Below are positions 25,327 to 35,823 of a stretch of 59,383 nt of DNA, piece by piece. The notes under the pieces are model-generated. The model searched no databases. It had not been told where the DNA came from and saw only the letters and a list, made by a program, of their open reading frames with translations. Each line of letters opens with the position of its first letter. Positions within the stretch are counted from its first letter, which is position 1. Both the position numbers and the translations under genes were made by a program. The stretch spans positions 1 to 59,383 of the forward strand of contig JAQTMV010000006.1 of assembly GCA_028714175.1 (NCBI GenBank), given 5' to 3'. This stretch comes from Methylococcales bacterium. GTDB taxonomy: Bacteria > Pseudomonadota > Gammaproteobacteria > Methylococcales > Methylomonadaceae.

Positions 25327-28002
25327 TCAGCTAACCTTGCTTACTTCTTGCAGCTGGTCCCGGTAAATCCAGCCCCGGCGCCGCATCCACTTCTCGATTT
25401 CCACCGCAAAAAATACGACCGAAGAAAGCACCAGACAAAACATCAATTCATCACGGCTCAAGGCCTCGGTCTTGAAGATCGGCTGCAAAACCGGCACATA
25501 CAATACCGCCATTTGCAGGCCGAGGGTCAAAAGCACCGCGCCCAGCAGCGGTTTATTGGAAAAGAATCCCTGACTGAAGAAAGACTGTCGTTCCGACCTG
25601 ATCGCCAGGACATGCCCCATTTGCGATAGGGTCAGCACCGTGAACACCATGCTCTGCCAGTGGGCAGAACCGGTGAAATAAGCCCAGCCCTGGGAGAACA
25701 ACGAGACTCCGCCCATCAGCAGACCGATCCACAGGATGTGCTGCCACATACCCTGGGCAAAAATGCTTTCCTGAGGCTGGCGAGGAGGGCGTTGCATGAT
25801 GCCCCGCTCTTCCGGTTCAACGGCCAAGGCCAATCCCGGTAGACCATCGGTAACCAGATTGATCCAGAGGATATGGATGGGCAGCAAAGGGATCGGTAAT
25901 CCGAGAAAGGGCGCCAGAAAGAGCGTCCAGATTTCCGCCGAGTTGCTGGTCATCGTGTATTTGATAAATTTACGGATGTTGTCGAAAATCCGCCGCCCTT
26001 CGCGTACCGCCGCCACAATGGTGGCGAAATTGTCATCCAGCAAGACCATGTGTGAGGCCTCCCGCGCCACGTCCGTGCCGATTTTCCCCATGGCGATGCC
26101 GATATTGGCGGATCTGAGGGCTGGCGCATCGTTAACGCCATCCCCGGTCATCGCCACGAATTCCCCCATGTCCTGAAGCGCCTTTACTATGTTGATTTTC
26201 TGCTCCGGTGCCACGCGGGCGTATACGCGAACATCCTCGACTTGCTTCTCGAACTCCTGGAAACTCATGCGCTCCAGTTCCGGCCCGGTCAGGATTTTGC
26301 TGTCGGCTTTGGCAATGCCAAGCCGCATGGCGATAGCCCGGGCAGTTGCCGGATGATCTCCGGTAATCATGACCGGAGTGATCCCGGCGCTCTTGCAAAG
26401 CTCTACCGCCTGTCTGGCTTCGGGCCGTGGCGGGTCCATAAGACCGACCAGACCCAGAAAACTCAGCCCGGATTCGATCGAGTCGGCGGTCAGCGTTCGG
26501 GGCCGCTCCGGGAATTGGCGGTACGCCAGGGCCAGTACCCTAAGTCCTTCCGCGGCCATTTGCTCGGCGATGGCCAGAATCTTTTCGCTCTGCAGGGGTT
26601 GCGGGCCATCGCCGGTCCATAGGCTGACGCATTGAGGCAGCAGACTCTCAGGAGCACCTTTGGTGTAAGCAATGAGCTCGCCGTGTTCAAGGTGCAGCGT
26701 GGTCATCAGCTTGCGCTCTGAATCGAAAGGAATTTCATCCTGCCTGGGTGCGTCCTGGCTCAGGTCTACCCCATCGTAGCCTGCGCTTGCAGCGGCTTCG
26801 TACAAAGCAATCTCGGTAGGGTCACCCAGCAACCGGCCATCCTGGTCGCGGCGGGCGTCGTTGTTCAGGGCGAGTGCCCGCAACAGCCTGGCCGGAAAGT
26901 CAGCGGCGATGCCCTCCCGTAAGCGCTCTTCGACGTAAAACGCTTCGGCGTGCATGCGGTTCTGCGTCAATGTGCCCGTTTTGTCCGAGCAGATGAAGGT
27001 AACCGAACCCAGGGTTTCCACAGCAGGGAGTCGCCGGATCAGGGCGTTCTGCTTGACCATCTTGCGCGCACCCAAAGCCAGAGACACTGTGGCCACGGCG
27101 GGGAGTGCCTCCGGTATGGCCGCTACCGCCAGGCTGATGGCGGTCAAAAACATCAGGACGGGCGGTTCGCCGCGCAGCAAACCCACGACAAAAATAATGG
27201 CGCAAATTGCCAAAACCAAAAGAGCAAGGCGCTTACCAAACTTCGCAAGGCGTTGTTGCAGCGGAGTTCTGGTTTCTTTTTCCTGTCGCAGAAGCTCGGC
27301 GATTTTACCGAGCTCGGTGTCCATCCCCGTGGCGATAATAATTCCGACCCCGCGTCCATAGGTCGCGATGGTACCTTTGTAAGCCATGTTGCGCCGATCG
27401 CCGAGCGGCGAATCCAGCTCCCGTATCAACGCTCCCGATTTTTCCACCGGCAGGGATTCCCCGGTCAGTGCGGCCTCCTCCACCTTGAGTCGAGCCACAT
27501 CCAACAGTTTCAAATCGGCCGGGACGACATTGCCGGCTTCGAGCATGACCAGATCACCGGGGACCAGCTCCTGCGCCGCTATGGTTTGAGTTTTTCCCTC
27601 CCGCAGCACCTGGGCGGTAGGACTGGCCAAACGCTTGAGCGCGGCCACGGCGCGTTCGGCACGGTACTCCTGGATAAAACCGATGAGGGCATTCAACACG
27701 ACGATTACGACGATGGCAATCGTATCCGTTAAATCGCCGATCAAACCCGATATGATGCCGGCCAGAATTAGCACGATGATCATGAAATCGGCGAATTGCC
27801 CGAAAAACATCCGAATGAGACCTCGACGCCGCTGTTCGGGTATGGTATTCGGGCCATGGGTCGCGAGGCGTTGTTCCACTTCCTCGCGGCTCAATCCTTG
27901 TTCAGGATCGACCTTGAGCCACGCAGTCGTCTGCCAAGGCTCCAGGAGATGCCAGGGCGGCGTGGAAAGTCGGCTTTTATGAATCTTTCGTTGCCTAGTC
28001 AT
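25327..28002 (-). CDS. Cation-translocating P-type ATPase (P2A-like)
   Basis: An 891-aa integral membrane pump that couples ATP hydrolysis to cation transport, most like bacterial Ca2+/SERCA-type ATPases. Seen: N-terminal cation-ATPase domain (WHLLEPWQTTAWLKVDPEQGLSREEVEQRL), actuator TGES in AALTGESLPVEK, TM4 motif AAIPEALPAVATVSLALG, phosphorylation site D340 in SDKTGTLT, hinge MTGDGVNDAPALRSANIGIAMG, and four C-terminal membrane helices. PEALP in place of PEGLP leaves the ion uncertain. Base composition is visibly GC-richer than the neighbours and the left edge abuts a truncated gene, both signs of transfer. Confidence 0.9.
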   Translation of the reverse strand: MTRQRKIHKSRLSTPPWHLLEPWQTTAWLKVDPEQGLSREEVEQRLATHGPNTIPEQRRRGLIRMFFGQFADFMIIVLILAGIISGLIGDLTDTIAIVVIVVLNALIGFIQEYRAERAVAALKRLASPTAQVLREGKTQTIAAQELVPGDLVMLEAGNVVPADLKLLDVARLKVEEAALTGESLPVEKSGALIRELDSPLGDRRNMAYKGTIATYGRGVGIIIATGMDTELGKIAELLRQEKETRTPLQQRLAKFGKRLALLVLAICAIIFVVGLLRGEPPVLMFLTAISLAVAAIPEALPAVATVSLALGARKMVKQNALIRRLPAVETLGSVTFICSDKTGTLTQNRMHAEAFYVEERLREGIAADFPARLLRALALNNDARRDQDGRLLGDPTEIALYEAAASAGYDGVDLSQDAPRQDEIPFDSERKLMTTLHLEHGELIAYTKGAPESLLPQCVSLWTGDGPQPLQSEKILAIAEQMAAEGLRVLALAYRQFPERPRTLTADSIESGLSFLGLVGLMDPPRPEARQAVELCKSAGITPVMITGDHPATARAIAMRLGIAKADSKILTGPELERMSFQEFEKQVEDVRVYARVAPEQKINIVKALQDMGEFVAMTGDGVNDAPALRSANIGIAMGKIGTDVAREASHMVLLDDNFATIVAAVREGRRIFDNIRKFIKYTMTSNSAEIWTLFLAPFLGLPIPLLPIHILWINLVTDGLPGLALAVEPEERGIMQRPPRQPQESIFAQGMWQHILWIGLLMGGVSLFSQGWAYFTGSAHWQSMVFTVLTLSQMGHVLAIRSERQSFFSQGFFSNKPLLGAVLLTLGLQMAVLYVPVLQPIFKTEALSRDELMFCLVLSSVVFFAVEIEKWMRRRGWIYRDQLQEVSKVS

Positions 28003-28252
28003 GGCTTGAGCTTGTGGAAAACGGTTGCTGCAGGCATGTCCAAGACATCAATTCATATAATAAATAACTGGGCGGCAGAAACATTATTTGGCATCGATGT
28101 TGCTCCGGTTTATGGTTACTTTCGCTTGTTTTTTCTTTGTCTTTCAAAGAGATAATAATACTTATTATACCAGATATATTGACCGGATTCTCTTACAGCT
28201 TGGTCAAAAAGCGAATGAAAAATTCACCATTATTATCCCGCTAAAACCTGGA

Positions 28253-29086
28253 TTAACCGAGCAACTCCCATACCGGCTTAATATCCTTGGGTAAAGGCGC
28301 AAGCCTGCCCAGTTCTATCCATGGGTTTACCGGATTATGAAAATCAGAACCCATGGAGCCGGCCAGTTGAAAACGGGTGGCATAATCCGCAGCCAGCTTT
28401 ATCTCATCGGCATTAATCCTGCCCGTTACGACTTCTATCCCCTGGCCGCCGGCATCTTTGAATGCAGTAAGCAAGCGTTTCATCCAATTGGCTGTCAGCT
28501 TGTAGCGTAATGGATGTGCCAATACAGCAACACCGCCGGCTTCGGTAATCCAGTTTACCGCCAGCTCCAGTTCAGCCCAAACTGTAGCAACATAAGCGGG
28601 CTTCCCTTTTGCCAGATAACGGTCGAAAGCCTCTTGTTGAGAAGACACATGATTTTGTGACAACAGAAAATCAGCAAAATGGGTACGGGTAATCATGCCA
28701 TCGCCTGCGGCTTTTTTGACCGCTTCCAGAGCGCCCGGGATGCGCTTTTTCTCCAGCTTACCGGCAATTTTTTCAGCGCGTTCCAGGCGAATTTGTTGCA
28801 GATTATAAGTAGCTTTAACCAGCGGCGTATAAGTTGGATCAATGCCCAGTCCCACTATGTGGAAACATTTATTTTGCCAGCTTGCGGAAAGTTCAATGCC
28901 GGCTATTAACCTGATGCCTGTTGCAAGCGCACAAGCCATAGCTTGAGTGAGTCCGGCAGCAGTATCGTGATCTGTTAATGCCAGTGCGGTAACACCGTGC
29001 TGATGGGCGCGTTGCACCACTTCTGCAGGCGATAAGGCGCCATCAGAGGCGGTTGAGTGGCAGTGCAAATCGTAAAGTTCGGTCAT
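28253..29086 (-). CDS. rnm: PHP-domain 5'-3' nuclease (RNase AM/YciV family)
   Basis: Metal-dependent PHP phosphoesterase, 277 aa. The E. coli member trims 5' ends of rRNAs and degrades short RNAs 5'-3'. Metal motifs: DLHCHSTASDG, LTDHDT, the GIELSA strand, VLAHPLRY and GSDFHNP. The ATG at 29086 is chosen because it starts MTELYDLHCHS, the family beginning; ten upstream codons add nothing conserved. It precedes no obvious partner. A GTTCAAG triplet repeat separates it from the ABC exporter upstream. Confidence 0.9.
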   Translation of the reverse strand: MTELYDLHCHSTASDGALSPAEVVQRAHQHGVTALALTDHDTAAGLTQAMACALATGIRLIAGIELSASWQNKCFHIVGLGIDPTYTPLVKATYNLQQIRLERAEKIAGKLEKKRIPGALEAVKKAAGDGMITRTHFADFLLSQNHVSSQQEAFDRYLAKGKPAYVATVWAELELAVNWITEAGGVAVLAHPLRYKLTANWMKRLLTAFKDAGGQGIEVVTGRINADEIKLAADYATRFQLAGSMGSDFHNPVNPWIELGRLAPLPKDIKPVWELLG

Positions 29087-29103
29087 AAATTTTAAGCTGA
29101 AAA

Positions 29104-29124
29104 GTTCAAGGTTCAAGGTTCAAG
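29104..29124. repeat. Three tandem GTTCAAG units
   Basis: Perfect 7-bp unit repeated three times between the PHP gene and the ABC exporter. It is short enough to vary by slippage; no function is suggested. Confidence 0.6.
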
Positions 29125-29153
29125 GGATTTGATTTTATAACCTTGTGCCTGCT

Positions 29154-30941
29154 TTATTGGTATTCTCCGTAAAGTTTGGCATAAAGGCCATGTTGGCTGA
29201 TTAATGTTTCATGCCGTCCCTGTTCACAGATTTTACCTTGTTCAAAAACGTAGACATGGTCGGCTTGTTTAACTGCACTCAGACGATGAGCGATAATAAT
29301 CGTAGTGCGGCCTTTTAAAAAAGAGTCAAGCGCCTGGTGCAGTTTATGCTCTGTTTCGCTATCCAATGCCGAAGTCGCTTCATCCAGTATCACCACTTTG
29401 GGATCGGCAACAATCATACGGGCAATAGCCATTCTTTGCCGTTGGCCTCCGGAAAGTCTCATACCATGGCGGCCGACAATGGTATCCAGGCCGTTTTCCA
29501 GATCTTTAACTGCGTCTATTAATTGCGCAATGCTCAAGGCGTTCCATAATACGGCATCGGTAGCGGGTTTGCCCAATGTAAGATTGGCGCGGATAGTATC
29601 ATTAAAAAGAACAGGATGCTGTAATACAGTCACGACATGCTCCCGGACGATCTCAAGGCCTATGCGTTCGATGGCAACATTGTCAAAGAAAATCCGGCCT
29701 TCGTCCGGCGGATATAGGCCGATCAGAGTTTGTATCAACGTAGACTTGCCGCCGCCACTGGCGCCGACCAATGCAACCTTTTCTCCGGCTTTAATTTTTA
29801 ACTTTATGCCGTTGAGTATCTTTTCTTCACCGTAACTGAAATGCAGATTATCGACGCGAATGGCAACGGTTTTCTTGTTTAGAAACGGATTTTCAAGATG
29901 CGGATAATGCGGCTCCTGTTTAAGGGCATTCAAGCGGTTGATACGCGCCAGTGCAGCTTTAGCGGCATAAAAGGCATATTGAATATTCAGAATTTCCTGT
30001 ACTGGCGCCATCATAAACCAGAGATAGCCGAATACTGCAAGCATTTGGCCGATGCTAAGATCAGAATAAAACACCATCAGCATGGCGCAGGCACGGAAAA
30101 TATCAAAACCGAACAGAAACACCAGAAAACTTAAGCGCGCCGCCGCATCACTTTTCCAGGCAAACGCAGTCGAATAATCCTTGACCGAGCGTGCGGATTC
30201 AATCAGTTGCCGGCAATAATAGCGCTCGCGGTTACTGGCGCGAATTTGATGAATCGCTTCCAGCGTCTCCGTCAGCGATTGTTGAAAAACCTCGTAAGCA
30301 GAGTTTTCCCTGGATTTAAGGTTTTTTACGCGAGAGCCGACCACACGGGTAAAATAAATAACCACAGGATTTAGCAACAGGATAAACAAACCCAGTTGCC
30401 AGTGCATCCACAGTAAAATCGCCGCGGTGCCGATTATCGTCAGGCAGGCTACCAGTAATTTACTGACGGTAGTGCCGATAAACGTATCAATGGTATCAAG
30501 GTCTTTAACCAGATGAGTAACCACCGTGCCTGTGCCCAGAGTTTCATATTCGGACATGGAAATGGTCTGCAAATGGCCGATCAGATTTTTGCGGATGCGG
30601 AAAATAATGTCTTTGGAAATGCATGAAAACTGTCGAGCCTGAATAATATTGAAAATGATGGCAATAATCCGCAGCACTACACTGGCAACCAAAATAACCG
30701 AAATATACAGCATGGGGAGCTGCCATTCCGGAGGAAACAGTCGATTGATTATGTCAATTGCAGCCCCCGGTTTATTCAATAACACCTCATCGACCAGCAA
30801 CGGCATCAACAAGGGCACAGGAACGCTGGCAATGGTCGCTAAAACGGCGTTGAAATGGGAGTAAATCAGTTCTTTTTTGTGTTCTAAAGCAATCTGGTAG
30901 ATAGTATTCCAGTTGTAAGGTTTCTCTTGTTTTGATTGCAC
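29154..30941 (-). CDS. ABC exporter, fused membrane and ATPase domains (MsbA-like)
   Basis: A 595-aa type I (MsbA/peptidase-less) ABC exporter half-transporter that should act as a homodimer in the inner membrane. Residues about 20-330 hold six membrane helices. The nucleotide-binding domain has Walker A GASGGGKST, signature LSGGQRQRMAIAR, Walker B VVILDEATSALD and the switch histidine in IIIAHRLS. Lipid, drug or peptide export cannot be distinguished; no peptidase domain or adaptor gene is nearby. Confidence 0.9.
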   Translation of the reverse strand: MQSKQEKPYNWNTIYQIALEHKKELIYSHFNAVLATIASVPVPLLMPLLVDEVLLNKPGAAIDIINRLFPPEWQLPMLYISVILVASVVLRIIAIIFNIIQARQFSCISKDIIFRIRKNLIGHLQTISMSEYETLGTGTVVTHLVKDLDTIDTFIGTTVSKLLVACLTIIGTAAILLWMHWQLGLFILLLNPVVIYFTRVVGSRVKNLKSRENSAYEVFQQSLTETLEAIHQIRASNRERYYCRQLIESARSVKDYSTAFAWKSDAAARLSFLVFLFGFDIFRACAMLMVFYSDLSIGQMLAVFGYLWFMMAPVQEILNIQYAFYAAKAALARINRLNALKQEPHYPHLENPFLNKKTVAIRVDNLHFSYGEEKILNGIKLKIKAGEKVALVGASGGGKSTLIQTLIGLYPPDEGRIFFDNVAIERIGLEIVREHVVTVLQHPVLFNDTIRANLTLGKPATDAVLWNALSIAQLIDAVKDLENGLDTIVGRHGMRLSGGQRQRMAIARMIVADPKVVILDEATSALDSETEHKLHQALDSFLKGRTTIIIAHRLSAVKQADHVYVFEQGKICEQGRHETLISQHGLYAKLYGEYQ

Positions 30942-31116
30942 GGCAATGGCTATAGATAGGGCTACTTTTATAGGCTGTTAATTGTAACATCCTGCTTTCA
31001 TTTGCACTCTCAAAATACTCATATTGGGTTGCTAAGAAGCGAGGAACTTTTAACGCTACTCGAACTCACAGGTATTCGAATCGTCACTTACAATCAATCC
31101 GCCAAAGGTAATTCCA

Positions 31117-31530
31117 ATGAAACATATACTTAAATCAACCGCCACCTTGTTACTATTACTTCCTTTATACGCGACAAGCTTCGCCGAGGAACCGCAAAAG
31201 GTTGCTGAACCAATGCAACCGGGTATGGATACTCATCAGGGTATGGGAATGGGGATGATGGGTGGCATGAGTGCGGAACAAAAAGATCAGCACTTGCGTG
31301 CCATGCAGGAACACATGCTGATGATGCACGATCTTTCAAATCAGATTTTGGCTGAGAAGGACCCGGCCAAAAAAGAACAACTGAAAAACCAGCAACTGCA
31401 ACTAATGAAAACGCATCACGAGCAAAGGAAAACACACCGCCAGCAAATCAAGGAACAACGTCAACAAATGAGAGAACAACGTCAACAAATGAAGCAACAG
31501 AGTCAATCAATCAAGCCAGAACAGAAGTAG
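31117..31530 (+). CDS. Periplasmic Met/His/Gln-rich protein, probable metal binder
   Basis: A 137-aa secreted protein: signal peptide (HILKSTATLLLLLPLYATSFA, cleavage before EEP), then a methionine-rich stretch (MDTHQGMGMGMMGGM), a helical region (EHMLMMHDLSNQILAEKDP) and a basic Gln-rich tail with repeated RQQMREQRQQMKQQ. Met- and His-rich segments commonly bind Cu(I) or Ag(I). The gene lies 275 nt before an RND heavy-metal-type pump, so a role in metal handling is inferred. No named family is recognised. Confidence 0.7.
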   Translation: MKHILKSTATLLLLLPLYATSFAEEPQKVAEPMQPGMDTHQGMGMGMMGGMSAEQKDQHLRAMQEHMLMMHDLSNQILAEKDPAKKEQLKNQQLQLMKTHHEQRKTHRQQIKEQRQQMREQRQQMKQQSQSIKPEQK

Positions 31531-31805
31531 TTAATCCTTCTATGTATGGGGGCGAATGACTGCTCCCATCATACTATCCCATATACTTAAATAGCCCGTA
31601 TTCGCCTGTTCCCTGGCAACACAGGCACCAAAGCGATGGCCTTGCTTTGGCTAAGGCAAACGGAAACGAATCGGTGAGCCAAAAACCCTCCCGTAGGCTC
31701 TCGATTTTTGTCGATAATCCCAAACCTTCTGCTTTATGCACTTCGTAACCTCAGCAAATCCTGCCAGCCAATATCTTTAAAAATGCTAAAACTCCCCAAA
31801 AAATA

Positions 31806-34800
31806 ATGTTAGCTACTCTCGTCCGCTTCTCCATCCGTTTTTACGGCATTGTTATTGCGCTCGCCGTAATGATTTTGCTCTACGGCAGTTACCGCTTTAC
31901 CATGGCGGGCCTGGATATTTTTCCTGAATTTGCCCCCAAACGGGTCATTATTCAAAGCGAAGCTCCCGGACTGTCTGCCGAGCAGGTTGAAGTTCTGGTA
32001 ACCCGGCAGATTGAAATGTCTATCAGTGGCTTGGTGGGGCTGGAATCGGTGCGTTCCGAATCCATTCAGGGCTTATCGATAATCACGGCGACGTTTATAG
32101 AGCATAGTGATATTTATCGCAATCGCCAACTGATTAGCGAACGTCTGGCAAGTTTACTGGTACAACTGCCGCCGGGTATTAAACCAGTTACGATACCCCT
32201 GTCTTCATCTTCCGCGACGGTATTGACCATCGGCTTAAGTTCGGATGCGAAAGATTTAATGGCTCTGCGGAGTCTGGTGGACTGGACTATCGTGCCGCGA
32301 TTATTGGCTGTACCCGGCGTTGCCGATGTTAATGTGTTTGGCGGAGAAATTGCGCAACTGCAAATTCAGGTTGATCCTGTTCAGTTGCATCGTTTTAATC
32401 TGGCACTGGATGACATTATTCAAGCTGCCTCGCAAGCAGGAACCATTCAGGGCGGCGGTTTTATCGAAAACCTTAACCAGCGTTTTACGCTGCAAATCAC
32501 TAGACAGCCAGCTACGCCCGAACAATTTGCAAAAATCATTGTTAAGCGTGATCAGGGACGCAATATTACTTTAGGCGAAGTCACTAGCATCCGCTACGCA
32601 CCTGAACCGCCTATCGGTGCAGCACAAATTGGGGGCAAACAGGGCATAGTCATGATGGTTATCGGGCAATACGGAGCCAATACCCTGACCGTGTCCAGAC
32701 AGGTTGAGCAGACCTTGCAAGAATTAGAACCTGTTTTTAAAAATGAGGCGGTTACTTTCTATGAACATCTGTTCCGTCCTGCCGACTATATCGAAAGATC
32801 GATTAAAAATTTATCGGGGCATTTGCTGATCGGAGGTTTATTTGTGCTGGTTATTCTTTACCTGTTCCTGTTTAATTTGCGCACGGCATTTATTTCCGCA
32901 CTGGCTATTCCCGTGTCATTAATCGGTGCAATGATTGTCTTGCTGGAAACGGGGGTTAATCTTAATATCATGGTGCTGGGTGGCCTGGCTATTGCCTTGG
33001 GTGAAGTGGTTGATGATGCCATTATTGATACCGAAAATATTTTCCGGCGTTTGCGTGAAAACCGTATACTGGCTAAGCCGCTGCCCGTTGCAACAGTTGT
33101 TTATACGGCTTCGCTGGAGGTACGCAGCTCGGTGGTCTATGCCAGTTTTATTGTCGCGTTGGTGTTCGTGCCCCTGTTGACCTTAAAGGGCGTAGGCGGA
33201 CGCTTATTTGCGCCGCTGGGTTATTCGTATATTCTGGCCATTTTAATATCGTTACTGGTGGCTCTTACCTTGACGCCGGCGCTGTGTTTTGCCTTGCTGG
33301 GCAGTGCGCTCAGCGATACCAATGACCCGCCGCTGATCAAGCGCATCAAACCATTTTATAAGCGCTCGTTAAATTTTGTTTTCAGACATTTTAACGTGCT
33401 GATTGTCGTCAGCGTTATTGTGTGTCTGTCAGGTCCATTCGCCTTTTTTAGTCTTAGCAGCAAGTTTTTGCCCGAGTTGCGTGAAGGTCATTTTATTGTT
33501 CATACTACCAGTATTCCCGGAACCTCTTTGCAGGAATCATTAAGAATCGGTAGCAAACTGAGCGAACAGTTTATGACCATTCCGGGCATACAATCGGTAT
33601 CGCAATGGGCGGGACGCGCCGAGCGTGGAGCCGACACTTACGGCAGTCATTACAGTGAGTATGAAGTTCGCCTTGAACCACTGTCAGGCGCCAGGCAGCA
33701 GCAAATACTGAACAAGTTGCGTGAAATTCTGAGCAGCTTTCCCGGCATTGTCTTTGAAGCCAACACTTTTTTAATCGAACGGGTCGATGAAACCATTTCC
33801 GGCTACACCGCGCCGGTGGTCGTTAATCTTTATGGTAATGACTTGAATGTGCTTGATACCAAAGCACAAACGCTTGCCCGGGTTATGCAGGGCATCCCAG
33901 GCGCGGCCAACGTACAATTACGGTCGCCGCCGGGTTCGCCGTTGTTGCAAATTCACTTGAATCTCGACCAGCTTAACTTTTGGGGCGTAATGCCTGAACA
34001 GATTGTTAATACCTTGCAAGCCGCTTACGGAACCCGAATAGTAGGGAAGCAATTTCAGAGGAATAAAATTTACAATGTTGCGGTGGCTCTGGCGCCGGAG
34101 CTAAGACAGCAACCAGACTCGATTGCCCGACTGCCTGTCAGAACGAAGGACGGAACTTTAATCAGGCTGGAACAGGTCGCGGAAATTAGAAATACGGCAA
34201 GCCGCTATAACATCCTGCATCAGGGTTCACAACGGCGGCAAACCGTCACCTGTAATGTGATTGACAGGGACCTGGATGCTTTTATGCAGGATCTTAAAAC
34301 CCGGGTACTTAAGGAAATTCCAGTTTCGGCGGATAGCTATCCCGAATTTACCGGCACTGCTGTCGAACAGGCTCAGACTCGTACAGAATTGATTTTGCAT
34401 TCATTGCTGGCTGGAGCGGGGGTGTTGATTTTTATTTATATCGCTATTGGCAGTATCCGTAACACGTTGCTGACACTTGCCAACTTGCCCTTTGCCTTAA
34501 TCGGTGGAATTGCTGCTGTAGCGCTAACCGGAGCCACTTTGTCGGTAGGTTCTATTGTAGGTTTTGTTACTTTGTTTGGTATTACCGTGCGTAACAGCAT
34601 TATGCTGTTGTCACATTATAGATATCTAGTCGAAATTGAAGGCAAAAGCTGGACTGTGGAAACCGTCATACAAGGCGCTCAGGAACGTTTGCCGTCTATT
34701 TTAATGACGGCACTGGTTACTGCTTTAGCAATGTTTCCTATCGCTTTTAATAGCGATAATCCGGGGCGTGAAATTATGGGACCTATGGCAGCGATTATTA

Positions 34801-34889
34801 TTGGTGGCCTTGCTTCTTCAACGGTGTTAAATTTATTGCTGTTGCCGGGGATGTTGTTGCGGTTTGGGAGGTTTAAAACTAAACTGTAA
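31806..34889 (+). CDS. RND efflux pump, CusA/CzcA family
   Basis: A 1027-aa inner-membrane proton-driven efflux protein of the heavy-metal-efflux RND group. It has the duplicated layout of 12 helices and two large periplasmic loops. In TM4 the sequence GLAIALGEVVDDAIIDTENIFRRLRENR around residue 400 is the CzcA-type motif, and it repeats poorly in the C-half (GITVRNSIMLLSHYRYL). The start lacks a clear Shine-Dalgarno. No membrane-fusion or outer-membrane partner is encoded in the window, so it would have to recruit them elsewhere. Metal specificity cannot be assigned. Confidence 0.88.
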   Translation: MLATLVRFSIRFYGIVIALAVMILLYGSYRFTMAGLDIFPEFAPKRVIIQSEAPGLSAEQVEVLVTRQIEMSISGLVGLESVRSESIQGLSIITATFIEHSDIYRNRQLISERLASLLVQLPPGIKPVTIPLSSSSATVLTIGLSSDAKDLMALRSLVDWTIVPRLLAVPGVADVNVFGGEIAQLQIQVDPVQLHRFNLALDDIIQAASQAGTIQGGGFIENLNQRFTLQITRQPATPEQFAKIIVKRDQGRNITLGEVTSIRYAPEPPIGAAQIGGKQGIVMMVIGQYGANTLTVSRQVEQTLQELEPVFKNEAVTFYEHLFRPADYIERSIKNLSGHLLIGGLFVLVILYLFLFNLRTAFISALAIPVSLIGAMIVLLETGVNLNIMVLGGLAIALGEVVDDAIIDTENIFRRLRENRILAKPLPVATVVYTASLEVRSSVVYASFIVALVFVPLLTLKGVGGRLFAPLGYSYILAILISLLVALTLTPALCFALLGSALSDTNDPPLIKRIKPFYKRSLNFVFRHFNVLIVVSVIVCLSGPFAFFSLSSKFLPELREGHFIVHTTSIPGTSLQESLRIGSKLSEQFMTIPGIQSVSQWAGRAERGADTYGSHYSEYEVRLEPLSGARQQQILNKLREILSSFPGIVFEANTFLIERVDETISGYTAPVVVNLYGNDLNVLDTKAQTLARVMQGIPGAANVQLRSPPGSPLLQIHLNLDQLNFWGVMPEQIVNTLQAAYGTRIVGKQFQRNKIYNVAVALAPELRQQPDSIARLPVRTKDGTLIRLEQVAEIRNTASRYNILHQGSQRRQTVTCNVIDRDLDAFMQDLKTRVLKEIPVSADSYPEFTGTAVEQAQTRTELILHSLLAGAGVLIFIYIAIGSIRNTLLTLANLPFALIGGIAAVALTGATLSVGSIVGFVTLFGITVRNSIMLLSHYRYLVEIEGKSWTVETVIQGAQERLPSILMTALVTALAMFPIAFNSDNPGREIMGPMAAIIIGGLASSTVLNLLLLPGMLLRFGRFKTKL

Positions 34890-34933
34890 ACAGTTAGCAA
34901 AAATACTACGCATCATTTCTGATGTTTTTTGGT

Positions 34934-35822
34934 TTAATTCAGGTAAATTTTCACTCGTTTTACCATCATGTAAAAGGTCTGACCTTGTCTTATAGGCTCG
35001 AGAAAAAAGGCTTTTTGTTCTTTGGTATCTACTGAACATTGCTGCATCATTCCAAGAACGGCCTGATTAACAGATTCTCTTAATAGCTCTTTTCCAATTC
35101 TTCCTTTCAAAGAATTTTTTACTTTTTTTGGAATATTGATTTCATCTTGGGATTCTATTGCCTCTTTCAATTCTTTAATTTTGTCTTCGATAAAGGAAAT
35201 ATATTTTGTGTAATCTTCTTGTTCAGAAAGTGCTTCTAAGGACGTAATTAATGATATAAATTTTGATTGCTGTGTAATTTCAAGGTTTGAAGAAGAATAT
35301 AATTCCATTGCCAATAAGAGTCGCTCTTTGTCAATTCTGGGCTCAGCTTTTGATATAAAAACCTCTTTAATGCAGCTAACAACATCATTTTTATTTTCTG
35401 TTTGTTGAGGATACCCAAATCCAGACATGGACGACGACATGCCGCGTGTTCTATCAAAAACAGTACAAGGCAATGATTTATTGTATACAAATCTGATTGG
35501 GAAATTTCTTGAAATTGACAACCAAAACAAAGATTCGGCAAGTTTCAAGCCAGCCTACTCAGCTTCACAAGCGGTTTGAAAACCTAAAATAGACACGTCC
35601 CATTCTTGGAAACCCGGAACAGTAATTTCTTGAAAATGCGTAATTGAATGCTCGTTTTGTCTAAATTCAATGACTAATTTATCATCCAAGTTTATGAGCT
35701 TATCTTTTTATATCCAATTCAAATTGAACCATTCCATTGAGAAAAATGGTTACTTTTGCACCATAAGGATACTCATTTTCATTGGGTGCTGTAACTTCTG
35801 TTAACTCATCAATTTTATTCAT
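34934..35822 (-). pseudogene. HEPN-like hypothetical protein, frameshift plus nonsense
   Basis: Reading from ATG 35822 (one base after the antitoxin stop): MNKIDELTEVTAPNENEYPY to FELDIK, then a one-base excess in an AAAAA run near 35707. The other frame continues DKLINLDDKLVIEFRQNEH and VPGFQEWDVSILGFQTACEAE, then an in-frame TAG, AGLKLAESLFWLSISRN and on to 34934. Intact length would be about 295 aa. The LLLAMELYSSSNLEITQQSKFISLITSLEALSE block recalls Apea-like HEPN proteins, some of which are nucleases; this is a weak family call. Confidence 0.5.
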
Positions 35823-35823
35823 T

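Noticed and set aside
26950-27732. Long open frame on the plus strand across the ATPase gene
   Set aside because: It is antisense to the conserved P-type ATPase core, including the DKTGTLT site; open only because the region is GC-rich.
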